Assembly: GCF_022682495.2 (NCBI RefSeq) | Contig: NC_071388.1 | Coordinates: 81,593,073-81,657,072 of the forward strand | Length of the DNA: 64,000 nt | From: Desmodus rotundus | Lineage: Eukaryota; Chordata; Mammalia; Chiroptera; Phyllostomidae | Direction of reading: 5' to 3' | In this document: positions 48,861-61,380 of the stretch, one piece after another | Position numbering within the stretch: position 1 is the first letter of the stretch | How the letters are laid out: every line of letters begins with the position of its first letter | Made by a program: the position numbers and the translations under genes | Notes under the pieces: model-generated | Seen by the model: only the letters and a program-made list of their open reading frames with translations | What the model was told of the DNA's origin: nothing | The model's database searches: none

Positions 48861-50160
48861 GAATTAACAGGAGAATATAAAGTAGTGGAGTATGAATAGA
48901 TAGGCACTCTTTTATTCTTAAACAAGAGTCACCAGGATATGAAATTACTTTCTATTCTCATTACTATACAAATACATTTGATGTTTTGGAAATGGTTGCT
49001 ATTCACCCAGAATCTATCAGCATGGCGTACCTTCTGATTGCCAATTCCTGTGCTGTGGCTGCTCATAAATATTTTGTATATCATCTTACTGAGATAGAAA
49101 CATTTAAATAATCACAGCAATAGTTGATTGTTAAATTAATTAAAAGGAAATGAGCATTTAATATAAATACTTTAATTATTAATTTGTTATCGTGCTTCAT
49201 AAAAGGAGGAAGTCAACATGTTAACATCTTCAAAGCTGCTTCAGAAGAATAAAATATACATGTATCTTGAAAATGAACCTGATGAATTATTATAAAAAAG
49301 CTTTTACAATGACTTGGTTCAATTTGTCAGTACCTCCAAAACTAAAGTGCTAGAATAAATGCTCTAAACTAAGGTGCTAGAACAAATGTTCTAAACTAAA
49401 CACTGTAGATCATTTAAATGCTATAGATTATTTAAGAAAACCCTGAACAGAAAGACAAATGAGGAAGGCAAGCAAAGGGAAATAAATGAACACTCACTTT
49501 GTGTCAGAGAAAATTACAGTAGGTTTTTCTCTTACAAACAGTCTTGAGCATTCATATTTCCTTTTGGTATACATCAGCATCTTTAGAGTTATAAAATTTC
49601 TGAATGTCTTCTTGATGGCTAAATGTATTTCCATCTTTGAGGCATTATTCTGAAGAGTACAAGTGTGTTTTATTATAGCAAGACAAGGACATGCTATGTT
49701 AAAGGATGTGTATGTATATAATAATGGATATTTCTGATGAAAGTTTTATGTTTTCATTTTCCTTTGAATATATATGTTGACGCTAATGTTCAGATGCACC
49801 ACAGAAATAAAGAACATAGAACTACAGTGTAGACACTCCATCAGAAAACATGTTTCTTCATTAAATAGCCATGGTTTGCAGCACTTTAAAACTGATGATT
49901 TTGGAAGGTGAGCTGGAGGCAAGACTATGTAATACCTCGAGATTTAACTAAGCAAGATAGTTGCCTATCTTTGTAATTTCAGTGCCTTTTCACCCCAGAT
50001 CTTGCCTGGGTCCTGTCGGTTGTTTTGAAGGCTAGAGCAGGCCTTTATTCTTTTAACTTAAACTTCAATCTCTGTTAAAATACACACATTTCTTTCCTCT
50101 TTCCTGGAAATTCTTAAAACTATTTTCAGTCACTTCAAGCTTAATGAACTGTTTTTGATC
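48860..50160. other. No gene recognised
   Basis: AT-rich. The only structure seen is the short tandem duplication at 49339-49400, listed separately. Confidence 0.5.
49339..49400. repeat. 27-bp tandem duplication (2.3 copies)
   Basis: Units at 49339-49365 and 49366-49392 agree at 24 of 27 bases, followed by eight bases of a third unit. Confidence 0.85.
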
Positions 50161-50164
50161 ATTT

Positions 50165-50345
50165 CTGAGGAGCAGGCTTGGATGGGTGATACAGAAGCAC
50201 CAGAAGTGAGGATATGCCCCTTGCAGGGACGAGCTAGGTGGTGCCGAGGAGCTGGCTGGTCGGTCAGTGCAGAGGAAGACTGAGAACGAGGGAACTGGGC
50301 CACTGCCAGTGCCCGGCAGCCCATTCCATGCTCCCGTGAATCTGG
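50165..50345. other. GC-richer unassigned patch
   Basis: Distinctly richer in G+C than its flanks, with long open frames on the minus strand (106 and 75 codons in two frames). Matches no protein or repeat I can name. Could be an old repeat, an exon remnant or a regulatory element. Confidence 0.35.
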
Positions 50346-50849
50346 ATGGCCAAACAAACAGATTTAGTTTAGTGGAAAAATGCATAAATCTTAAATTGAT
50401 AATTAGACATTTGAAGAAATGCTGTTTAGTTTAAGTTTTCTGTTTTTCTCCCCAACCAGGACATTATGATATAGACTGGCCTATATCAAGGCAATAAAAC
50501 TAAAGAGATATGAAACTGGTAAATTGTGGACCCCATTTGTTTTTGGAAAAGTTATTTCTCAAGGTTAGATAAAGTCACCTTTGAACATGTTCCGTTTTTT
50601 CCTCAGGTCACAGGGTGCTATTTAATGAATTGCTTTTCTTGGTACCTTTATTCATTGGGAAAGGTTAACGTAGCTCTTCAAAGTGTCCCAGTTATTCCCA
50701 GAAGATAATTTATACACTAAAAGTCTATTTTATTTGGGAAGACGCTAAACAGAAAAAAAAGTGAAGTGCAAATTAAAGACAAGCAGATCTGGTGGTCCAT
50801 AACTAAAGTTTTTCCTTTTTCTTTCCCCCTCGAGCTTTATATCTATGGA

Positions 50850-51112
50850 TTGGTTTATATCCCCTGCCATCCAATTTAAAATTTCAATACTCCCTTCCCT
50901 TTACCCTAATACTTCCTATCATTTCTTTACTTTATTCTTCTCCATAGTGCTTACCAGAAATATACTTTGTATCTTATTTGTAAAGCCTGTTTTCTGGCCT
51001 TTTTCACTAGAATGTAAGTTCTATGCAGATAAAAATTTTCTAATGTCAATTCCTCAGCTTCCCTGGACAGTACCAGGCACATGTAAGCATTCACTAACAA
51101 TTGATAAATAAA
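50850..51112 (+). mobile_element. L2 3' end
   Basis: 'catagtgcttaccagaaat', 'actagaatgtaagttctatg', 'ctggacagtaccaggcac' and 'taacaattgataaataaa' follow the L2 tail to its end. Confidence 0.7.
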
Positions 51113-51229
51113 CGTAGGGATAAATTGTTATTATTCAAATTTACTGAGCAATTGCCAAATTGCATGTGACTTCCTGTTCTGAGAATCATTTCCCGGAAGG
51201 CAGTGCCGTTTAAGAGTCGAGGTGGTTTC

Positions 51230-51430
51230 TGTAGTCACCATACACTGGCTGTTGCTTCTGACACTGGCTGTCTGTTTAACCTTGGACAGGTTACGTAACG
51301 TCTCTGCACCTTAGTTTTCTCATCCCCAAGATAAGAGAGTGATTTACCTATGTCATGTACAAAGTGACTAACAAAACAACGAAAGTACATTCTGGTAAAC
51401 TGTAAGCACTTAAAATTCACTAGTGCTGTC
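51230..51430 (+). mobile_element. MIR SINE
   Basis: 'taaccttggacaggttacg', 'tctctgcaccttagttttctc' across 51301-51321 and 'atgtcatgtacaaagtgac' follow the MIR core. Confidence 0.65.
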
Positions 51431-51664
51431 GTTAAATCGATTTGTGCAAAGAACATTATTCTTCGTGTGTTCATTGTCTAAGTGAAGTAGAGACATGACA
51501 ATTAGGTAGAAATTAAAAATATGTTGCCTCTGTCATCTAAATCATTTAGTTCAAAGCACATTTTAAGCATACATTATTAGTATAATTTACTTTCTGAAAA
51601 TTAGCAGGACGTTAATTTTATTTATTTGACAATTCCAATTAAGTGAAATGGTAGTATAACGATT

Positions 51665-51848
51665 CCAAAGGTCACGCTTGGCTTTGAAGTCTGCTCTGAC
51701 ATTTTCTAGGGATGTGGCCCTTGGTGAGTCAATGAAAAACTGTGGGCTTCTGTTTCCACATTTGTAACATGAGTAAAAATTAAAACTGTGTTGATCATTA
51801 AATATTAAACACAGCCCAGTGCCTGGCAATAGCAACTCTCAATAAAAG
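51665..51848 (+). mobile_element. MIR SINE
   Basis: 'gaagtctgctctgacattt', 'gggcttctgtttccacatt' and 'agtgcctggcaatagcaac' follow the MIR order to the 3' end. Confidence 0.6.
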
Positions 51849-51849
51849 G

Positions 51850-52305
51850 AAAGTTGAAAATATCAAATATATAAAATCTACAGAACCTTGTTGGTGACAG
51901 CACTGTGCCATTTTAAGTAAAACTGAGTAAGATCTGAAAGTGAGATTATACTTCTCTGACTCTGAGTTCCATCGTAACGAAGTAAATTAGAAATCCATAT
52001 TTTGGAAGAAGTTATTTAAAAGAAAATTTAATATGAGAAATATTGACATATTTGACAGCAAATTACTTAGTATTTCCCTTACATTACTAAGTATAAAATA
52101 CAGAGCCTGTAAGTACCAGTTTAAGAGATCTGCATGTCTCTTTTCTAAATCAACACTTCTGAATTCCTTAAAATTCAATGTGGTATGTACAATCCGCCTT
52201 TCCCCCTGTCCTCATCCATTTTCATTTATGAAAGGACTAAATTAAGAAACGTGTACAAAAACTTTGTGCACACATATCTCCAAGGTGACTATCCCCTAAT
52301 GACCT
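51850..52305. other. No gene or named repeat recognised
   Basis: AT-rich sequence. Confidence 0.5.
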
Positions 52306-52316
52306 GAGATTAGAAT

Positions 52317-52560
52317 TTGTGCCTTGTCTGTGTTGGGCAGTCCTGCACACCACTGCCAGCACCGAAGTGGGGCGCTGGCTTCTGCACTCGGCTGCGGTGG
52401 AGAAGGTGGGAAATGCTTCTGCTCCGGTTCTCTAACCAGAGTTTGCGGGAGCCACAGTGGGACAACAGGCACCTCAGGTCGCTGCACAGTGGACCACAGC
52501 CATCAGACTCTACCTTGTGACATGCAGCCCTGCTGAGGTCTTTGAGCCAGACCAGGACAG
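52317..52560. other. GC-richer unassigned patch
   Basis: Open in several frames on both strands, with CpGs such as 'gcaccgaagtggggcgctgg'. No protein or repeat match that I recognise. It lies on the 3' side of the minus-strand frame at 52810-53061. Confidence 0.3.
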
Positions 52561-52809
52561 TAGTACTACACCTAGAACTGCACATGCCCAGGGGCCGGGA
52601 GTCCAAGCAAACAGGACATTATGATTTGATGAGAGTTGAGTCTCAACATAGTTCCCAAATCCCAAGCAATCTTATTTCACAAAAGAACTTTGGTAACTGT
52701 GGCAAGATAGCACCCCCGACTTTGTTCCTGTGAATGATACTCAGGTCTTCTATGTGCAGGGGAATTGATGGAGATAGGATTGGGAACAGGAAGTTTGCAA
52801 GTTAATAGT

Positions 52810-53061
52810 TCAACCTGTTGCTTTAACTTGTGGGTGGGATATATATAAAGAGCCTCTCACTGTCTTGAAAATACCATAAGCACTGCCGATGTTATAAGGA
52901 CCAACATGTGGATACTGCTTATACAAGGCATGTGGGTGTCTTTTAAAAATACCCCGCTTAGTATATCTTAATGCTAAAATACAGGCCAGTGCAAATAACA
53001 TCATAAATACAATAATGTGATTTAACCAATCAGGACTGCCACTTATCCATGGGACACCTTT
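52810..53061 (-). pseudogene. Minus-strand reading frame with a membrane-spanning segment, origin unknown
   Basis: On the minus strand the frame is open from 53061 (a stop lies just beyond) down to 52810. The part from the first Met (53004) is 64 codons: MMLFALACILALRY, then a basic stretch (TKRGIFKRHPH) and a 37-residue polar tail. The residues just before the Met are also hydrophobic or aromatic, so a single transmembrane helix followed by a short cytoplasmic tail is predicted. There is no start codon with upstream signal and no obvious partner frame. It could be a decayed retroviral envelope tail, a processed-gene remnant or chance. I do not recognise the sequence. Confidence 0.25.
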
Positions 53062-53064
53062 GTG

Positions 53065-53340
53065 TCAAGCAGTCTACCTCCAGAGCATGTGGCTTAGCCA
53101 AAGGAGTACCGGCCCTGCCACCAGCTGTCTCCTTCGGATGTCCTTGCGCACATCGCTGTGTGCTGGCCCTGACACTAATACTATCATACCTTCTGGATGT
53201 CCAGACTATGCTATGTTCTAATCACCATCTTGATTTTCAAATGACCAGTCTAGAGAATGACTGAGAGGGGATTTGTATCCATATCTGCTAATATAACAAT
53301 CAAATATTTTCTGTTAAAGCAAGCTGCCTTCTACTTCTAC
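53065..53340. other. No gene or named repeat recognised
   Basis: Moderate G+C. There is a 71-codon + frame at 53049-53264 without homology. Confidence 0.4.
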
Positions 53341-53344
53341 TTTC

Positions 53345-53450
53345 TTTCCATCAGAAATATTTATTAAGGGTTTAGTGTCCACGGCAGTGCTGGAGGTCCT
53401 GTTCATAGTGCGAAGGGCAGAGGCATACCTCTTTCGGACAACCTCAGATC
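53345..53450 (+). mobile_element. Possible L2 3' end fragment
   Basis: 'cagaaatatttattaagggt' and 'cacggcagtgctggaggtcc' resemble the L2 tail. Weak. Confidence 0.4.
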
Positions 53451-53809
53451 GCATCTAAAGTGGTAAAGCTAAGACTTGCTATTGCTCTCAGTAGGCTGTT
53501 TCTAGTGGCTTGAGTGTCTCGTCCATTTTTGATAAACACATATGTATCCAGTTTAGTCTATAATAATGATTCTCACTCTTCAGAATGAAAGCTTCCTTTC
53601 CCTTTTAAAAAATAACTTTCTCCCTCTTATGCCCATATAATTATATGCATCTATTAAGCATATCACATAAGAATTTGTTCATTTTTATTTGAGACATCTG
53701 TTAAAGAGTGCATAATTTAAAAATCTAAAGAAAATAAGTGGTGATAAATAGCATCCGAAAAAATAACCACTGGACTCATTTAGTAACAGATCTTTAGGTA
53801 GTTTTTGTA

Positions 53810-54030
53810 GGAAACTCTGTCATCAGAAAGACCTGAAGTTGAATTCTAGTCCCTTTATTTGTTTTCCATGTCACTTAAACTTCCTAAGACTTATTTTCCT
53901 TTCTCTGTACCTGGAGTGGTAATTCCAATATCATCAAGTAATGAATGATATGGAGCATGGATGAGAGACTACAGATAAACGTCCTGGCACACGGTGCCTT
54001 CCATGTGTCCAGTGTGCACTCGATAAATGC
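53810..54030 (+). mobile_element. MIR SINE
   Basis: 'agacctgaagttgaattcta', 'cacttaaacttcctaagac' and 'cctggcacacggtgcc' with 'cactcgataaatgcca' follow MIR from head to tail. Confidence 0.7.
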
Positions 54031-54124
54031 CACTGTTCTCTTATCCGAGACTGTAAATAAAACCTAGAAAGCACTGTAGAATAATAAAATAACTCACCAT
54101 TGAAAATTCCTGACTCTAGGAATG

Positions 54125-54440
54125 CCTGGGGGTGGGGGACATCTCTAGAGTGAAGACAACCATGTGGGGCCAAACTCTGGGAACTCAGGGCCCCCGACGT
54201 GAGAAGGGGGTGGTAGGGCTGAGCCAGCTGTGTGGGGAGTGGAAGGTGCCACCCAGAAACAAGTTGCTGTTTTTCCTGGTAGTCGTCCAAAGTCTCCCGT
54301 GGGGCAGGGCTGACAAGCTCTCCGACAGGTCTTGAGAAGCTAGACAGTGAAGGTGTAGGTGTGGCCAAGCCAGCCCAGGGCCCGGGAGAGCCATTTGTGT
54401 AAGCCTTTCATTTAGGGACTGTCCTGGGGGAGCAGAGCTA
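54125..54440. other. GC-rich unassigned patch 1.3 kb upstream of the ZPLD1 exon
   Basis: G+C-rich, with several long chance frames on both strands (up to 144 codons, minus, running into the MIR). No protein or repeat recognised. Its proximity to ZPLD1 makes a regulatory role possible but unproven. Confidence 0.35.
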
Positions 54441-54489
54441 ACCAGCCATGTGGCTCTTCTCCCAAAAGTCATTAGGGTCGTGCCTGAGC

Positions 54490-55919
<1,430 letters not shown>

Positions 55920-56859
55920 TGAAAAATGGGGTGGGGATATTAAGTGGATAACAACAAATGGCAAATGACAAAAGACATTTTCCTGGAATTGTAAATTATA
56001 TCCACATTAACATATGAAGTGTTCATCATTGTTAATATCATTATAATGGCTGCTCACAGATGTGGAAAATACTGGCTAGTGGATGATAAAATTGGGAGAG
56101 GTTAAGTTCATTCAAAGTTTGCCTAATTTATACCGTTTTTTAACTCATAAGTTAATTCAGACTCTCAAAACTGCTCATGTATGCTAACAGACTTATTTAG
56201 GAATAATAGTTAAGAAAATGATTGTGAAATATTATGCAATGTTCAAAAGATGCTATTTCAATAAAATGTTGGTCACCACTAAAGTCAAAGGCCAGCTTTA
56301 GAGTGCATTTCACAGCAACCGATCAATATGGTGACAGATATGAGATTTTGTTCATTTTGATAGACATGTCTCTCAGGTTCCTAAAGTCTGCACTCAATGA
56401 GACGTAATTGAATGATCCATTCAAGTATTCATTATTTCATATCAGATAAAATTATAAAATCACAGATCAACATTTCAAAATCAAAGTTAGTAAATCTGAA
56501 ATTACTTTTTCATGTCTGCCATGCAAACTGAAATACCTTCTGCCCCATTTTATATTCTCCAAACCTGCTGGTACTCCCATGTGCAGAGCATGCCAGGCAG
56601 CAACACACGAGCATAGGGCACTCCGTAGGTTGTTACGGATCTGATGTGAGATTTTGAGTTCATCTGCAGAGAGGTAATCTGGTTTGTTCCAGAATAAAGT
56701 CTAGAGTGTGCAGCAATGTCTCTCCATGGCCCAGGCCTAGACTGCAAGTGCTTGGCAGGTTAAGTAAAACATGAAGGTCAGGATAGGAATGTCTAAAGGT
56801 AAGTTCAGAAAGGCATGTGACAGCAGGGTTATTGATTGCTTTGAACACTGGACATGACG

Positions 56860-57060
56860 TGTGTTTTTTGTTTGTTTCTGTTTTTTTTTATATTTTGGAA
56901 AGTTTCAAACATATGCAAAAATAGAAATTAATGAAAAGTGTACTTTATTGATTATAGTAATCAATGTACTTTATCAATTATTAAAATTTATAAATTGTGT
57001 ATTATCTTTCTGTCCTTACCACCCCCTTCTCTGGAATATTTTAAAATAAATTTGTATACA
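56860..57060. mobile_element. Ancient interspersed repeat, same type as 16690-16990
   Basis: 'gaaagtttcaaacatatgc' and '...ctccctt/ccacccccttctctgg' type phrases with 'aaaataaatttgtatac' match the old repeat at 16.7 kb. Confidence 0.4.
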
Positions 57061-58305
57061 TGCATATATATAATGTACGTAGAATAAAAAATAATTTAAG
57101 AATCATTATATTTCATGTGTACAATCAATAAACTTAACAATAATTCTTTCATATCATCTAATGCTCAGCCATTTTACTTCTAAAACAGTGCATTTGTTAA
57201 TAAGTGTGTTGTCTATTTTAATTTATGACAGTTACTCTCTGTCCTTTGCTTTTCTAAAAAGCTACCTATCCCTTTAAGTACTTTGGTCATTGGTTTCGTA
57301 GAACTCTGACACTCGGGATCCGGTTGACTGTGATTCTGACGTGTCATTTAACATGCTCCTCCTTTCCTGTGTATCTTATAAACTAATTAAAGCTAGAGGT
57401 TTGAGTCAAGTCAGGTTCAGTTGTTCTAACAGGTTACTTGGTTTGTTATTTATGTAATAAAAGTGTTTTGTGTTTACTTTATAGAAAATAAGGAGCCAGT
57501 AAGTCTTTTTAAACATATCTGTTTAAGGGTTTGACGTAGACACGTTTTGTTTGAGAAGGCTGACATTGGGAAAAGTATAGAATCATGTTTAGAGAGACTG
57601 GAGGGAGAGAGAAGTACCATGGAGGCAGTGGCAGTGGGAGCAGCAGAAGGGGAGAGTAAGAGACACTTTGTGGCGGGCTCACCCGCACTTGAGGACTGAT
57701 TCAATCTGGGAGGTATGAGAAAGGGAAGACTAGAGGACCTTTTGAACTTGAATGACTGGAGCTTGCTACTGTTAACTGAAAACAAAAGTATAGGGCACTT
57801 GCATATTTTGGAAAGAAAGTCTGGGTTTGGAAAAAATAAACTTGGGGTGCTTTTAAAACTTAAAGTGGCAGCCTCTGTCTAGTAGTAGGAAATATTTGAC
57901 TTGGTTCTGAGGAGAGAGGTTGAAACTAAAAATAGTTATGTGAGAGTTGAATCCCTGTGCAGTAAGTGAGCAAGAAGTAGGGGAATAGGGAAATGAAAGG
58001 CATGAAAATAGACTACTAGCTAAACAACTTTGGTGTGAAGGAAAAGGTATAACCTGACTCAACTATTTAGATGAGAAGAAAGGATCAGAGGACTAGAGAC
58101 ACCTGAGTATATACATCGGGAAAGGGAAAATATTTAGAGATTGGGAATACTAATATGAAATAATTGAGGTAATGAGGAAATAAAATATGGAACAGTTTTA
58201 AGGTACATGGAAGAGTTAATCTTGAATAAGTGGTAGCTGTTTCCTTGATTTAGGAGAGAAGGAGGAGTAAAAGGCACAGTCAGAGAACTTGAGAGATGCT
58301 ACTAT

Positions 58306-59943
58306 TCTTCTTTTATTTTTTTTATTGTTGTTCAATTACAGTTGTCTCAATTTTCCCCCATTGCTCTTTCCTGCCCTGCCCCAACTCCCTCAGTCAATCC
58401 CCACACTGTTGCCCATGTCCATGGGTCCTTTATACATGTTCCTTAACAAGTCCCTGCCCTTCTTTACCCTGTTAACCTCCTCCCCTTCCCCTCTGATCAC
58501 TGTCAGTTTGCTCTTTATTTCCACGTCCCTGGTTATATTTTGCTTGCTTATTTGTTTTGTTCATTAGATTCCTGTTAAAGGTGAGATCATATGGTATTTG
58601 GCTTTCACCGTCCAGCTTATTTCACTTAGCATAATGCTCTCCAGTTTCATTCATGCTGTTGCAAAGGGTAGGACCTCCTTCTTTCTTTCTGCTGCATAGA
58701 ATTCCATTGTGTAAATGTACCACAGTTTTTTGATCCACTCACTTACTAATGGGCAATTAGGCTGTTTCCAGCACTTGGCTATTGTAAATATAGGCTGCAA
58801 TGAACAATGGAGTGCAGAGGTTTCTTTAGAATTGGTGATTCTTAGGGTATAATCCCAGCAATGGGATCACTGGATCAAAAAGCAGTTCCATCTTTAGTTT
58901 TCTGAGGAAATTCCATACTGCTTTCCACAGTAGCTGTACCAGTCTGCATTCCCACCAACAGTGTACTAGGGTTCCCTTTTCTCCACATCCTTTCCAACAC
59001 TTGTTGTTTGTTGATTTGTTTCTGATGGCCATTCTCACTGGTGTGAAGTGGTATCTCATTGTGGTTTTAATTTGCATCTCTCTGATGGCTAGCGATGCTG
59101 AGCATCCTTTCATATGTCTCTGGGCCCCCTATATGTCCTCCTTGGAGAAGTGGCTGTTCAGGTCCTTTGCTCATTTTTTAATTGGACTGTTTGTCTTCCT
59201 TGTGTTGAGTCATATGAGTTCTTTATATATTTTGGAGATCAAACCCTTTTCCAAGGTATCATTGGCAAATATGTTTTCCCATACAGTTGATTCCCTTTTC
59301 ATTTTGTTGATATTTTCTTTAGCCGTGCAGAAGCTTTTTCCTTTGATATAGTCCCATTTATTTATTATTTCCTTTATACCCCTTGCTTTAGGAGATATAT
59401 TGGCAAAGATATTGCTTCATGGAATATCTGAGATTTTAATGCTTGTTTTCCTCTAGGAATTGTATGGTGTCACAACTTATATTTAAGTCTTTTATCCATC
59501 TTGATTTTATTTTTGTGTATGGTGTAAGTTGGTGGTCTAGTTTCATTTTTTTTTGCATGTAGCTGTCCAGATCTCCCAACACTATTTGTTGAAGAGGCTA
59601 TTTTTACTTCATTTTATGCTGCTGCCCCCTTTGCCAAGTATTAATTGACCATAGAGACATGGGTTTATTTCTGGGCTCTCTGCTCTGTTCCATTGGTCCA
59701 CGTGTCTGTTCTTATGCCAGTACCAGACTATTTTAACTACAGTGGCCTTGTAATATAATTTGATATCAGATATTGTGATTCCTCCTATGTTGCTCTTCTT
59801 TCTCAAAATTGCTGAGACTTTTTGGGGTCATTTAGGGTTCCACATACATTTTTGAAATATATATTCTATATCTGTGAAATGTGTCATTGGTATTTTGATA
59901 GGGATTTCATTGAATCTATAGATTGCTTTGATCTCCATATTGA
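58306..59943 (-). mobile_element. L1, 5' truncated, about 1.64 kb, antisense
   Basis: It starts with a T-rich tail, then a pyrimidine 3'UTR (58340-58500). Antisense ORF2 follows, to about 59943. On the minus strand the end of ORF2 is still partly open at 58826-59113, with the typical motifs ATRE-like, [19 protein letters not shown] and [17 protein letters not shown], and at 59609-59806. It contains only the C-terminal third of ORF2, so it is immobile. It lies in the ZPLD1 intron in antisense. No clear target duplication was found. Confidence 0.9.
58826..59113 (-). pseudogene. L1 ORF2p C-terminal fragment
   Basis: 95 open codons of the cysteine-rich C-terminal region of the L1 endonuclease/reverse transcriptase. 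The Cys motif in [19 protein letters not shown] is visible. The upstream reverse transcriptase and endonuclease are missing or out of frame, so no functional product is expected. Confidence 0.85.
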
Positions 59944-60209
59944 AGTGGGATGCAAAGCCTCACTTGAAGAATGATGGGCCAGAGCCTTGCCCAGGGTCTG
60001 GGATGGGTGGCCAAGCCTCATTGCATTATGGATGAAAAAAAAAAAGCCAAAATGTAAAAAGATTGCTTAGCAGAGAGGATTAGCTGAAGCTGTTGTTATG
60101 TACTTATAAAAATAAATAAAACATGTAAATGAGTGATGGAGTGACTGGGACAGTAAAAGAAAAGTTTTTCCTATGGTAAATTTTTACAATTCTGTTAAAT
60201 CGTCCATTT

Positions 60210-60334
60210 ACAGTAGTGCCCACTGAATACCTGCATCAAAATCACCCGGGCTAGTTGTTAAAACTGCGGACTCCAATACTTTACCTCAAATATCTAGCGG
60301 CAGAATCTGTTACTGTGGGCTGGGAATCTGTATA
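60210..60334 (+). mobile_element. MER5-like hAT fragment
   Basis: 'gcatcaaaatcacccgggc', 'gttaaaactgcggactcc' and 'gggctgggaatctgtatatt' match the interior of MER5A-type elements. Confidence 0.6.
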
Positions 60335-60350
60335 TTAAACCCTACAGATG

Positions 60351-60534
60351 CCCTGGCCAGATGGTTCAGTCGGTTGGAGTGTCATCTCCAGTGCACCAAG
60401 TTCATGTGTTTGATCCCCAGGCAGGACACATCCAGGAATCAACAAATGAGTGCAGGGATAAGTGGAACAATGAATTCTCTGTCTGTCTGTCCATCTGTCT
60501 GTCTCTCTCAAAATCAATTTAAAATTAAAAAAAT
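60351..60534 (+). mobile_element. VES-like SINE with target duplication
   Basis: Head 'ccctggccagatggttcag', A-box-like 'tggttcagtcggttgg', B-box-like 'tgtttgatcccc', a (TCTG)n stretch at 60477-60506 and an A-rich tail. Flanks share a duplication of about 15 bp ('ttaaaccctacagatg' at 60335-60350 and 'ttaacccttacagatg' at 60534-60549). Confidence 0.88.
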
Positions 60535-61197
60535 TAACCCTTACAGATGAATCAAATATACATTTATGGTTAAGAACAACTAACAGAGTATTATTTTCTT
60601 GAGTCCATTATTCCAATTAATGGCTCAGTCATGTGATAGGGAAACATAATTAAAACCAAAATCTTTCAACCCAGAAATACTCTCCACAAAGACAGAGGAT
60701 GAAAACACTTTTATCATTGAGTAAGCATTAAACCAGAATGTGGTGCTTTCTTAGAGGCAATTCACTAAGAGGCTGCAAAGACAGAAGGAAATCTTACTTT
60801 TTCATATAGCCAAGTGATGCAACCCACTGCGGATGTTTTCAAGGTAAACAATAACGAGACCCGCAGTAGGAGGACTTGACAGCACCATTTGTCACATATA
60901 GTTTATCATAAAATTGGTAATAGTGTTAGCATATTGGCTTTACCCAGAGGGAAAATACAACCCTCATGTCTTTACGAAAAGAGGTGCTTTTGCTCTTTGG
61001 AGGAAGGATACCCCTGAAGTTGGGTGCCCACGCTCCCACCGGGGTGCTTTCTTCTTTAATGCTTACATTTCCAAAAGATGCTTCCAAGTCCTCAAAAAAG
61101 ACATTTCTAGGTCATAAAGCTGACAAAAGAGCTGACTAATTTTCCACAGGATTTATATATATTTCAAAGACAGGAGAAAGTACTTATAATTACAAGT

Positions 61198-61380
61198 CTT
61201 TTTATTATTTTTGGTGTTATTCCATTACAGTTGTCACAATTTTTCCCCCTTCGCCCTTCCCCACCCTCCCACCACTGCTCCCACAGTCAATTCCCACCCT
61301 GTTGTCCGTGTCCATGGGTCATTCATACGTGTTCTCTGACTAGTCCCTTCCCCTTCTTTCCACCATTATTCAGTCTTCTC
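61198..61380 (-). mobile_element. L1 3'UTR fragment, antisense
   Basis: T-rich start, 'gttattccattacagttgtc', pyrimidine-rich block and 'ttgtccgtgtccatgggtc' reproduce the 3'UTR of the bat-type L1 here. Confidence 0.8.

Noticed and set aside
49339..49400. Direct repeats considered as a CRISPR-like array
   Set aside because: A plain tandem duplication without spacers, in a vertebrate genome.
53934..54368. 144-codon minus-strand frame upstream of ZPLD1
   Set aside because: It runs through a MIR SINE and a GC-rich patch. No domain, no start context, no homology I recognise.
59001..59351. 116-codon hydrophobic frame on the + strand
   Set aside because: Antisense reading of L1 ORF2, a common artefact that mimics a membrane protein.
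60841..60905. Second 7SK-like stretch
   Set aside because: Only about 20 bases resemble 7SK and the alignment breaks at once.
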